The notes below the pieces were generated by a model. That model was not told where the DNA came from. It worked only from the letters and a program-made list of their open reading frames with translations, and did no database searches. From contig CAYLKN010000044.1 of NCBI GenBank assembly GCA_964384335.1, positions 1 through 13,067 on the forward strand: a stretch of 13,067 nt of DNA, written 5' to 3'. Source of the stretch: JAUICS01 sp964384335 (lineage in GTDB: Bacteria; Pseudomonadota; Alphaproteobacteria; Micavibrionales; Micavibrionaceae). The position numbers were made by a program, and so were the translations under genes. Positions 1 through 9,470 of the stretch are shown here, piece after piece (position 1 is the first letter of the stretch; each line of letters begins with the position of its first letter).

Positions 1-720
1 AGCCATGCCTTCAAATATATCCGTCTGGAAAGCTATGAAGATGCGCTGAATAATCTGGCGTTCCGGGAAGAGGACCCGGCCAAGCAAAAAGCCCTGGAGA
101 GTAATCCGGATTTCCGTACGCAGTATATGCTGCGCTACTGGCTGGAATTTGAAACGAAAGACAGCCCGTCCCTGCTCAATATCGATGGGTTCGATGATCC
201 GGCCCGTTATATGCTCAAAGTCAAAAAGCCGGGCACGGATGAATATGCGCAGCAGCCGGTCGATTTGATCGAGACCTTTAACTGGCTGATCGGCCTGCAT
301 GTCGATCATATCGACGCGCCGCGCACCTATACGGCCCGCTTCAAGCGGGAGGAAGATCCCGAACTGCCGGGCGACCAGACAACCCGCCTTGTCCTCGACG
401 GCCGCATGGAGGAAAGCGCCGAAGGAAAATGGTGGTTCCGCAAGGTCGAGGGCCGCGTCTGCCGGACGCCGGGTGACAAAAGCAATATGGACCGCGTCCT
501 GATCATCTGGCGCAAGCTGACCGGCAATCTGGAAGAAGACAACCTGATGCTGGATGAATGGTTCAGGAAATACCGCCTGTCGGCACAGGATACGGAGTTT
601 GACGTGATCTACGTCAACGGCTCCAACAACCTGCCAAACCTGCGCCAGGACGACGAAAACTGGAAAGTCCGCCTGATCGAGGAAACCTTCCATCAACAAA
701 TGTGGGATGTGGAGGGATAA
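1..720 (+). CDS. Type III-like DNA adenine methyltransferase (Mod), C-terminal part
   Basis: The reading frame is open from the first base, so this is the last 239 residues of a gene that starts upstream of the window. The visible part begins with HAFKYIRLESYEDALNNL, then carries YMLRYWLEFETKDSPSLLN and VDLIETFNWLIGLHVDHI. These blocks resemble the C-terminal region of the type III-like site-specific adenine methylases that are usually paired with a DEAD/DEAH helicase. In that family the protein recognises the DNA site and methylates adenine. The SAM-binding and DPPY-type catalytic motifs would lie off the window, so activity cannot be judged. The TAA stop is directly followed by the ATG of the helicase gene, and the helicase ribosome site (GGAGG) lies inside the last Mod codons, so the two are almost certainly co-transcribed and translationally coupled. 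An internal ATG at 127 is not a credible start because homologous sequence continues upstream of it. Confidence 0.8.
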   Translation, partial: SHAFKYIRLESYEDALNNLAFREEDPAKQKALESNPDFRTQYMLRYWLEFETKDSPSLLNIDGFDDPARYMLKVKKPGTDEYAQQPVDLIETFNWLIGLHVDHIDAPRTYTARFKREEDPELPGDQTTRLVLDGRMEESAEGKWWFRKVEGRVCRTPGDKSNMDRVLIIWRKLTGNLEEDNLMLDEWFRKYRLSAQDTEFDVIYVNGSNNLPNLRQDDENWKVRLIEETFHQQMWDVEG

Positions 721-3978
<3,258 letters not shown>

Positions 3979-4038
3979 TGCCGTGGTGACGGATTTGTCA
4001 GATGTGGCATTTTAAATGAATTAAGAAAGCTAGTTAGT
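3979..4038 (+). other. Short intergenic gap at a composition boundary
   Basis: The first 30 or so bases continue the balanced composition of the upstream gene. From about 4010 the sequence becomes AT-rich (TTTTAAATGAATTAAG) and stays so for the next 3.8 kb. There is only a weak ribosome-site candidate (AAGAAAG) before the next ATG. A TTGTCA hexamer (3995-4000) resembles a -35 box, but I see no good -10 at the right distance. No terminator-like hairpin is evident, so read-through from the Mod/Res genes is plausible. Confidence 0.5.
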
Positions 4039-7000
4039 ATGAAAATTATAGACACCACAGATTTAATCAACTGGTCTGGAACGCGTTACGCTCAGGGTAA
4101 GCTGCCTGAACTAATTAAAGATTTAATCCGGGCTACATGCGACAGTATAACCAGCATTAGGTTTCCTGACGGTGATGCCATCTCTCTTCCGGGATATGAC
4201 GGCGTTTTAGTTACATGCGAAGAAGATAATGAATTCATTCCTGAGGGGTTATCAGTATGGGAATTAAAAACTAGTAGCAAAATTACGACCGAAGCGAATA
4301 AGGATTATAATAAAAGAACTAATAGCGATATTCCTGATAAAGACAGGGCTACCTTTGTATTTGTCACTCCTCGTCGATGGGAAAACGCAGAAAACTGGGC
4401 AAATGAGAAAAAAGAGGATGGTGTATGGAAAGATGTAAAAGTTATAGAAGGAGTGCAAATAAAAGACTGGCTAGAAACAGCCCCTCCTGTAGCTTTACAG
4501 TTTGCAAAAGATCTATCGAAAATACCTGATGGAGTATTTTTATTAGAAGATGAATGGAATCAGATACGTTATAGATCAGACCCACCTGTCATTGAAACTT
4601 TAGTTACAGCAGGGCGCGATAATGCTGTGACGGAGCTTATTTCTCGTTTAGATGATGAGCCGCAGCCTGTTGTTATTCAAGGCGATTCCCCACAAGAAGC
4701 CATAGCTTTTGCTATCGCGTCTCTTTTACAAATCGAAGATGAAGAGACCAAAAAGTACTTGATTTCAAAAACCTTGATTGCATCTAATCAAGATACGGCC
4801 AGAGCATTACAAAATTCGAAACCGTTAATTATTATCATTCAAAATGATCAAATTAGTAGTCGTGCTCTCTCGGCTCAGGGACACCATGTAATTGTACCTA
4901 AAGGAACCTCAGCACATAAGCTCGCAAACCCCATTAAGCTTATTAAGCCAGACAGTGATATTTTTGGAACTGAATTGGAAAAAATGGAGTTTGATCACGA
5001 TGAAGCAAGAAAAGCCGCCAAAATATGTGCTAGAAGTGTCACAGTTTTTCAAGCCCTTTACACACCGGTTGGCGTGGAGAGACCCGCATGGGCTGATTCA
5101 GACGAAAAGGTACAGAAGCTAATCCCAGCTATGTTAGCAGGCCGTTGGGACAGTAATAACCAGCATGACAAAGAAGTTTTATGCAAACTTTATGGCTGTA
5201 ATAGTTATGAAGAGGTAGAGGCAAAAGTTCATAGTTTTCTTAATGAAGACGATGCTCCCCTACAAAAGAAGAAAAACGTCTGGACATTGACGGCTCCAGC
5301 CTACGCTTTCACAGTTTTGGCCAGAGATATTCCTGAATCACAACTCAAACTGTACAAAGATGCAATCGTTACTGTTTTAGGCGAATATGATCCTTATATA
5401 GATCTACCTCCAGACAAACGCCCTTATGCATCTCTTGAGGGGGCAAAACTGAAACACTCAGAATGGATTAGAACAGGTTTGTCTGAGACTCTACTGTTGA
5501 TTTCTCAAATCGGAGATTCATCAAATCTTCATTGCCCCAGCGTCACAGCTCAAGACTATGCTAATGAAATTATTGTAAGTATACCAAATTTTGAGAGTTG
5601 GGAGATGGTAGCTAGCCTCCGCGACCAATACTCAATTTTAATAGAGGCAACACCAGACCCTTTATTAGAAGCCCTCGAGAATCTCCTCGAGGGCAAACCT
5701 AACGGTTTTGCCCCACTTACAATAGAATCAGAAAGCTTTATTGGCAGTCATACTTTGCATACAGGAATTTTGTGGGGTTTAGAAACAATTGCATGGGACC
5801 CTGCGTATTTAAAAAGAGCAGTTTTAATTCTTGCACGTCTTACCAATAGTGATCCGGGTGGCAAATTGATGAACCGTCCCCTGAATAGCCTAAAAGAGAT
5901 ATTTTTATGTTGGCATCCAGGTACTAATGCTGTTTTAGAAGAACGTTTGGAAGCCCTTGACTTGGTTGTTAAGGCGACACCTGAGCTAGCGTGGGAATTA
6001 ATAGAAGGCTTGTTACCAGATAAAACTCGTACCAGTAGTGGTACTTCTTCACCAACATGGAGAGAGGCAGGCAAAGATAAAAAAGAAAGTTTAACGTATG
6101 GAATTGTTTGGAAAGCAGAAGAGCATGTTGTGGGTATTGCTTTAAGACTGGTAGAAAATTATCCCACTCGTTGGAGAGAAATATTGTGGTCTTACCAGAG
6201 ATTTCCGGAAAAACTTCAAGAAAAAGCCATAAAACAGCTTGAAAATCTTGCGAACACAGAGACAGATGAAAGTGTCAAACAGGCATTGTGGGCAACTGTA
6301 AGAGATTTTGTATATCGGCACTTATCGTTTCAAGACTCTAAATGGTCTATGGAGAAAGATGCATTAACACCTTTCGAAAAAATAATGGAAAAGTTAGAGC
6401 CAGAAAACCTAATCTTTAAATATTCTTGGCTATTTGACGAGCCTCATCCTGACTTACCAGATATTGACAAGATGGATTTTGATGAGTTGGACAAGAAAGC
6501 TAAAGGACTTCGAAACAAGGCTGTAACCGAGATTATAAATACTCATGGTGCGTCCGGTATAATTGAGCTTTCAAAAAACACCAAATTACCAGGGTTGGTA
6601 GGAGAGGCGACAGTAAACTATTATGACAAAGTAGATGATCTTATCGAATTAATAGCAATGTCTGTAGAAGATTGGCCTGAAACTTCTCATTTTATCGCAT
6701 GTATTTCCGCACAGGCATTTAGCAAATTTTCTGATAATTGGAGCAGTGTTATTACTGAAAAGGTGAAAAGTGTCAGCGAATGGGGAGCTGACATTAAAGC
6801 ACATATGTTTTTGCTTTGGCCCGATACTAAAACAACGTGGGGCATACTTGATGAACTAGGGGAGGATGTAGCTGATTATTATTGGTCCCATTTGCGCATT
6901 TTTATTTTGCAAGGCTCAAAAGAAGATAAGATTTTCCAAATTCAAAAACTTTTGAAGGTAGGGCGCAGCAGGGATGTATTTGATGCCATTGCAAGAAGAA

Positions 7001-7821
7001 ACGAGGATATTCCACCAACTTTGCTAATTGATATTGGTAATATGGTTATAAAAACACTGAGCACAATTGAAGATGAGAATGAATTTAAACAGGCCTGCCC
7101 ATCCAATACAAGGGATTTTATAGAGTCATTACAGAGTCGAGATGATATTGAGGAGAAAGATAAAGCTAGTATTGAGTACGCGTATTTACCTCTTATCGGC
7201 TTTTTCCACGGAATAGACCTAACTTTATATGACATGCTTTCAAAAAGCCCATCACTTTTTGTTGATGTACTTTGTGATGTTTATAAGGCCCACTCGGAAA
7301 AAGACAAACCTGCCACACGAGATGTGCAAAACAGAGCATTGCACGGGCACAGGTTATTGCAAGGATGGCATAAAGTCCCCGGTCTTGATACAGAAGGTAA
7401 TATTGATAAAGAGTTCCTTCTTTCCTGGATCAAAGAAGTCGTTGATCTATGCGAAAAGAAAGATCGAAAAGAGATAGGAGAACAATCAATAGGAACGGTG
7501 CTAGCACATGCTCCTAATGACCACTTGGACAAAGCTTGGCCTCATAGAATGGTAAGAGATGTTATTGAAGAAATCGGCTCAGAAGAAATTGAAGTAGGTG
7601 TTATGGTTGAACGGCATAATATGAGAGGAACGGTATCCAAGGCGATGTTTGAAGGAGGACAGCAGGAGCGTGAGTTAGCCGCCAAATATAAAGAATGGGC
7701 TGATAAATGCATAGAATGGCCTAGAATGCACAAACTTCTAAATAAAATTTCTGAATCTTGGGAAACAAATGCGAAAAAAGAAGATATTAGAGCTGAGCAA
7801 GATAAATTGAAATACGCCTAG
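4039..7821 (+). CDS. Large PD-(D/E)xK nuclease-fusion protein, putative defence effector
   Basis: This 1260-residue protein has no name I can assign. Residues 42-79 contain FPDGDAISLPGYDG, a gap, and then EGLSVWELKTS. This reads as a PD-(D/E)xK nuclease core with D54, E75 and K77 as likely catalytic residues. FVFVTPRRW (106-114) and DWLETAPPVALQF (143-155) continue the domain. At 210-231 PVVIQGDSPQEAIAFAIASLL looks like a P-loop NTPase strand-loop-helix in which the GK[ST] residues are absent; a hydrophobic strand LIIIIQND (263-270) and VIVPKG (284-289) follow. The remaining 900 or so residues look mainly helical. The C-terminus (MRGTVSKAMFEGGQQERELA onward) recalls, from memory only, a widespread uncharacterised family with the same ends. 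The gene is clearly AT-rich (about 40% GC; TTA, AGA and ATA codons common), unlike both neighbours, pointing to separate acquisition. It lies 60 bp after the helicase on the same strand. No signal peptide or membrane segment is seen. Confidence 0.8.
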   Translation: MKIIDTTDLINWSGTRYAQGKLPELIKDLIRATCDSITSIRFPDGDAISLPGYDGVLVTCEEDNEFIPEGLSVWELKTSSKITTEANKDYNKRTNSDIPDKDRATFVFVTPRRWENAENWANEKKEDGVWKDVKVIEGVQIKDWLETAPPVALQFAKDLSKIPDGVFLLEDEWNQIRYRSDPPVIETLVTAGRDNAVTELISRLDDEPQPVVIQGDSPQEAIAFAIASLLQIEDEETKKYLISKTLIASNQDTARALQNSKPLIIIIQNDQISSRALSAQGHHVIVPKGTSAHKLANPIKLIKPDSDIFGTELEKMEFDHDEARKAAKICARSVTVFQALYTPVGVERPAWADSDEKVQKLIPAMLAGRWDSNNQHDKEVLCKLYGCNSYEEVEAKVHSFLNEDDAPLQKKKNVWTLTAPAYAFTVLARDIPESQLKLYKDAIVTVLGEYDPYIDLPPDKRPYASLEGAKLKHSEWIRTGLSETLLLISQIGDSSNLHCPSVTAQDYANEIIVSIPNFESWEMVASLRDQYSILIEATPDPLLEALENLLEGKPNGFAPLTIESESFIGSHTLHTGILWGLETIAWDPAYLKRAVLILARLTNSDPGGKLMNRPLNSLKEIFLCWHPGTNAVLEERLEALDLVVKATPELAWELIEGLLPDKTRTSSGTSSPTWREAGKDKKESLTYGIVWKAEEHVVGIALRLVENYPTRWREILWSYQRFPEKLQEKAIKQLENLANTETDESVKQALWATVRDFVYRHLSFQDSKWSMEKDALTPFEKIMEKLEPENLIFKYSWLFDEPHPDLPDIDKMDFDELDKKAKGLRNKAVTEIINTHGASGIIELSKNTKLPGLVGEATVNYYDKVDDLIELIAMSVEDWPETSHFIACISAQAFSKFSDNWSSVITEKVKSVSEWGADIKAHMFLLWPDTKTTWGILDELGEDVADYYWSHLRIFILQGSKEDKIFQIQKLLKVGRSRDVFDAIARRNEDIPPTLLIDIGNMVIKTLSTIEDENEFKQACPSNTRDFIESLQSRDDIEEKDKASIEYAYLPLIGFFHGIDLTLYDMLSKSPSLFVDVLCDVYKAHSEKDKPATRDVQNRALHGHRLLQGWHKVPGLDTEGNIDKEFLLSWIKEVVDLCEKKDRKEIGEQSIGTVLAHAPNDHLDKAWPHRMVRDVIEEIGSEEIEVGVMVERHNMRGTVSKAMFEGGQQERELAAKYKEWADKCIEWPRMHKLLNKISESWETNAKKEDIRAEQDKLKYA
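5671..5708 (+). repeat. Two adjacent perfect hairpins inside the large gene
   Basis: GCCCTCGAG (5671-5679) and CTCGAGGGC (5686-5694) form a perfect 9-bp stem with a 6-base loop. AAACC (5695-5699) and GGTTT (5704-5708) follow immediately as a 5-bp stem with a 4-base loop. The first stem is much richer in GC than the surrounding gene. Both lie in coding sequence (EALENLLEGK) and no T-run follows, so they are not a standard terminator. This may be chance. Confidence 0.3.
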
Positions 7822-7823
7822 AT

Positions 7824-7850
7824 TTCAAGTTTTCTTGTAAGAATTTTTTT
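7824..7850 (+). terminator. Weak terminator candidate after the large gene
   Basis: Just past the stop codon, CAAG-TTTT-CTTG and the alternative TTCT-TGTA-AGAA give short A/T-rich stems, and a run of seven T follows at 7844-7850. The T-run fits a Rho-independent terminator on the + strand, but the stems are only 4-5 bp, so this is a weak call. Confidence 0.35.
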
Positions 7851-7878
7851 ACAACAGCCACTCATACATCCGATCATT

Positions 7879-7902
7879 GCTGATTATGTCGATATAATCA
7901 GC
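7879..7902. repeat. Perfect 9-bp inverted repeat between convergent genes
   Basis: GCTGATTAT (7879-7887) and ATAATCAGC (7894-7902) are exact reverse complements around a 6-base centre. The repeat lies 5 bp beyond the stop codon of the last phage gene and 58 bp beyond the stop of the + strand gene. Neither strand has a T-run after the stem, so it is not a textbook terminator. It could be a Rho-assisted or bidirectional transcript-end structure, or a protein-binding palindrome. Confidence 0.5.
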
Positions 7903-7906
7903 CACG

Positions 7907-8158
7907 TTATGGAGAAGATATTCTCCCGATAGCGTCCAGCTTCGACCGGCAATCTTGATAAGCATGCCATAGCCGTGCCGTCCATTTTGCCACATCCCGC
8001 TGCGTCATATCCTGACCGGGACGCGGCGGCGCCGGTTCGCAGGTGCGCAGGGAGGCCGGGATTTCCGGCTTAATCACTTTCACTTCCGTTTTTGGCGTTC
8101 CCGTACAGGCGCTCAATAGTATTGCGCAGAACAGGAGCCACAGGACCGTCTTTTTCAT
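7907..8158 (-). CDS. Outer-membrane spanin lipoprotein (Rz1-like)
   Basis: The 83-residue product starts with MKKTVLWLLFCAILLSAC, a lipoprotein signal peptide ending in the lipobox LSAC, so the mature protein would begin at Cys18 and be lipid-anchored in the outer membrane. The mature chain has the proline-rich stretch CEPAPPRPGQ typical of Rz1 proteins. Its first 89 bases overlap the end of the inner-membrane spanin gene in another frame, the arrangement known for Rz/Rz1 pairs. GGAG lies about 8 bp before the chosen ATG. A longer frame starting at 8200 was rejected because it would put 14 residues before the signal peptide. Rz1 pairs with Rz across the periplasm to fuse the two membranes in the last step of lysis. 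It is the last gene of the - strand operon. Confidence 0.85.
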   Translation of the reverse strand: MKKTVLWLLFCAILLSACTGTPKTEVKVIKPEIPASLRTCEPAPPRPGQDMTQRDVAKWTARLWHAYQDCRSKLDAIGRISSP

Positions 8159-8435
8159 CACTTGCTCCTTCGATTTGACCAAGCAGGCGTTGCAGATCAC
8201 GGGACCGGGCGATTTCCCGGTTCCGCTCTTTTTCGAGAGCCTTGATTTTCACCGCCATGTCGGCGCGCAGAATCTCCAGGCTGGATTCATAGGAGGCCGC
8301 GCTGGCCACGGCCCGGTCCCGTTCGGCTCTCAATGACCGGATTTGGTGATCCTGCCAGGCGAACAAGCCGGCTAGTGCCGCAACCGCCAGCACCGCCCCG
8401 GTTATTTTCCAGCGCCGCAATAAAAAGCTGATCAT
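8070..8435 (-). CDS. Inner-membrane spanin (Rz-like)
   Basis: The 121-residue product has a short basic N-terminus (MISFLLRRWK), one membrane segment (about residues 11-27, AGAVLAVAALAGLFAW type) and then a long charged alpha-helical, probably coiled-coil, region (HQIRSLRAERDRAVASAASY onward). This is the usual layout of an inner-membrane spanin. Its ATG overlaps the holin stop as ATGA, with AAGGA just upstream. The frame is open further upstream to 8618, but that extension is shadow of the holin gene and has no membrane-protein character. The 3' end overlaps the start of the Rz1-like lipoprotein gene, supporting a spanin pair. Sequence identity to a named Rz was not tested. Confidence 0.8.
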   Translation of the reverse strand: MISFLLRRWKITGAVLAVAALAGLFAWQDHQIRSLRAERDRAVASAASYESSLEILRADMAVKIKALEKERNREIARSRDLQRLLGQIEGASDEKDGPVAPVLRNTIERLYGNAKNGSESD

Positions 8436-8665
8436 TGATCCTTGTTCCCGTTTTTGTGCGCGCCGATGAAATACGCGGCGATGGGCGTGGCCGCGAGGCC
8501 GATGACATAAGTCAGGAGCGCCTTGCCGATCTCCACCGGCGCACCCAGGAACGTCACGTAATTGAGCACGATCATCGGAAAGACGAAGATGGACCAGGCA
8601 CCGGCCAGGATCATGCAAAAGCGCCTTACGCGCAGCGGGTCATTGCCGTCGGGTTTTATCATCAT
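8432..8665 (-). CDS. Small two-helix membrane protein, probable holin
   Basis: The 77-residue product starts MMIKPDGNDPLRVRRF and has two hydrophobic segments, about residues 16-41 (CMILAGAWSIFVFPMIVLNY onward) and 44-68 (VEIGKALLTYVIGLAATPIA onward), ending in a polar tail AHKNGNKDQ. Size, two membrane segments and a charged tail fit a class II-like holin or related phage membrane protein. It sits between the endolysin and the spanins, as expected for the protein that permeabilises the inner membrane to release endolysin. The start is an ATGATG doublet (8665 or 8662); the first ATG overlaps the endolysin stop as ATGA and has GAGG about 8 bases upstream. A longer open frame to 8917 is shadow of the endolysin gene. 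Confidence 0.7.
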   Translation of the reverse strand: MMIKPDGNDPLRVRRFCMILAGAWSIFVFPMIVLNYVTFLGAPVEIGKALLTYVIGLAATPIAAYFIGAHKNGNKDQ

Positions 8666-9066
8666 GCCCAGAACCTCGCTTGTTCGCCGAGATCGACCCG
8701 CAGGTCGAGATGGATGTAATTGGCGTCCGGCGTAATGAAATACGCCGAAAAGCCGAGCGCCAGCGCGATCTTCATCAGCTCGTGCCGGCCCACGCCGTCC
8801 GTGACGCGGATATCGATAGCGCATGTCCCCTGCGCCCCGCGTTTCGGATTGTCGTAAATGTGCAAGCTGTTCTTCGACGCGCCCGGCAGGCTCGCATTGT
8901 ATTGTTCCGCCCGGCAACAGCTTGTCGGATAGATGGGCTTACCGTACATATCCCGCAGAGCCTGCAGTTTATCCGGAAAAGTCGGATGGAAGGCGCAGCC
9001 GCCGGTGAGCGGACACGCCAGTTCTTCCCGCGTAAAGTTACGCAGGACGGCAAAAGCATCTGTCAT
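8662..9066 (-). CDS. Phage endolysin, M15-type peptidase
   Basis: The 134-residue product matches the layout of phage M15 peptidases (Peptidase_M15_3-like), which cut peptide cross-links in peptidoglycan. CRAEQYNASLPGASKNSLH is followed by GTCAIDI and YIHLDLR, giving H69, D85 and H119 as the likely zinc ligands. There is no signal peptide or membrane segment, so release would depend on the holin encoded next. Several cysteines (C19, C24, C50, C51, C82) are noticeable for a small cytoplasmic enzyme. AAGGAAAGAG lies just upstream of the ATG. The stop overlaps the holin start by 4 bp (ATGA). A 110-bp leader with strong hairpins separates it from the upstream gene. Confidence 0.85.
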   Translation of the reverse strand: MTDAFAVLRNFTREELACPLTGGCAFHPTFPDKLQALRDMYGKPIYPTSCCRAEQYNASLPGASKNSLHIYDNPKRGAQGTCAIDIRVTDGVGRHELMKIALALGFSAYFITPDANYIHLDLRVDLGEQARFWA

Positions 9067-9131
9067 TTCTCTTTCCTTGTATTAGGGGACTTGTTTTGCG
9101 GCGAATAGCGCCCGTATTCACCGCAAAACAT
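9063..9131 (-). CDS. Possible 22-codon leader ORF before the endolysin
   Basis: An ATG at 9131 opens a 22-codon frame (MFCGEYGRYSPQNKSPNT onward) whose TGA overlaps the endolysin ATG as ATGA, the same junction used for endolysin-holin and holin-spanin. It spans most of the hairpin structure described at 9092-9141, and the endolysin ribosome site lies within it. No convincing ribosome site precedes its ATG. It could be a coupling or leader peptide controlling endolysin translation, or a chance frame. Confidence 0.3.
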   Translation of the reverse strand: MFCGEYGRYSPQNKSPNTRKEK

Positions 9132-9141
9132 GCGGTGAATA
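9092..9141 (-). promoter_or_regulatory. Two mutually exclusive hairpins upstream of the endolysin
   Basis: Two stems share the same central arm. TATTCACCGCA (9115-9125) pairs perfectly with TGCGGTGAATA (9131-9141) around a 5-base loop. Alternatively, TGTTTTGCGG plus GAATA (9092-9101, 9103-9107) pairs with TATTC plus CCGCAAAACA (9115-9119, 9121-9130), a 15-pair stem with one C/A mismatch and a 7-base loop. The RNA of the - strand would meet the 11-bp hairpin first. The outer arms are near-identical (TATTCACCGCA and TATTCGCCGCA). No U-run follows, so a simple Rho-independent terminator is unlikely. The layout resembles an attenuator or translational switch, but it could be a dispersed palindromic repeat. 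Confidence 0.55.
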
Positions 9142-9176
9142 TTCTAGTATTTGATATCTCTCCGTAATCTGGCCGT

Positions 9177-9440
9177 TTACGATCCGCCGTTATGCAGGCG
9201 CTTGATATCGCCGCGCATATCGTCGATTTGCGCTTTGATGGTCGCTATGTCCTGGCGCATCTCGCCGACGACCCGGCGGCCTGTGACGTCGTTATTGACC
9301 TGTTCTTCAAGCTGCTTGATTTTTTGCTCTGTTATCGTCCGGGCCTTGGTCGTCGAGGACACGACCTTGATGGCCGCCACAATGATGGTGATGCTGTTCC
9401 CCACTACGGTGAACAGCAGCGCAATTTCCGCCGGCGACAT
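9177..9440 (-). CDS. Small membrane-anchored coiled-coil phage protein
   Basis: The 87-residue product has one N-terminal hydrophobic segment (about residues 4-28, IALLFTVVGNSITIIVAAIK) followed by a charged helical region rich in heptad-like E/K/I/L (TEQKIKQLEEQVNNDV and MRQDIATIKAQIDDMRGDIK). This resembles small XhlA-like or accessory holin/antiholin proteins found next to phage endolysins. AAGGAGG lies about 6 bp before the ATG, a strong ribosome site. It lies between the tailspike and the endolysin genes. Its role (second holin, antiholin, or tail-associated protein) cannot be decided from the sequence. Confidence 0.65.
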   Translation of the reverse strand: MSPAEIALLFTVVGNSITIIVAAIKVVSSTTKARTITEQKIKQLEEQVNNDVTGRRVVGEMRQDIATIKAQIDDMRGDIKRLHNGGS

Positions 9441-9470
9441 AACGTCCTCCTTTTCAGTAAATAATTTGTG

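Noticed and set aside
3995..4023. Possible promoter (TTGTCA) before the large gene
   Set aside because: No acceptable -10 hexamer lies 16-18 bases downstream, so it is mentioned only in the gap description.
8070..8618. Longer 182-residue version of the inner-membrane spanin
   Set aside because: The first 61 residues overlap the holin gene and read as shadow. The ATG at 8435 has a ribosome site, an ATGA overlap and a membrane-anchor start.
8432..8917. Longer 161-residue version of the holin
   Set aside because: Residues before 8665 are Arg-rich shadow of the endolysin gene, and the ATGA junction at 8665 is the better start.
9142..9176. Possible - strand promoter (TAGAAT) before the endolysin
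   Set aside because: The -10-like hexamer lacks a recognisable -35 at proper spacing.
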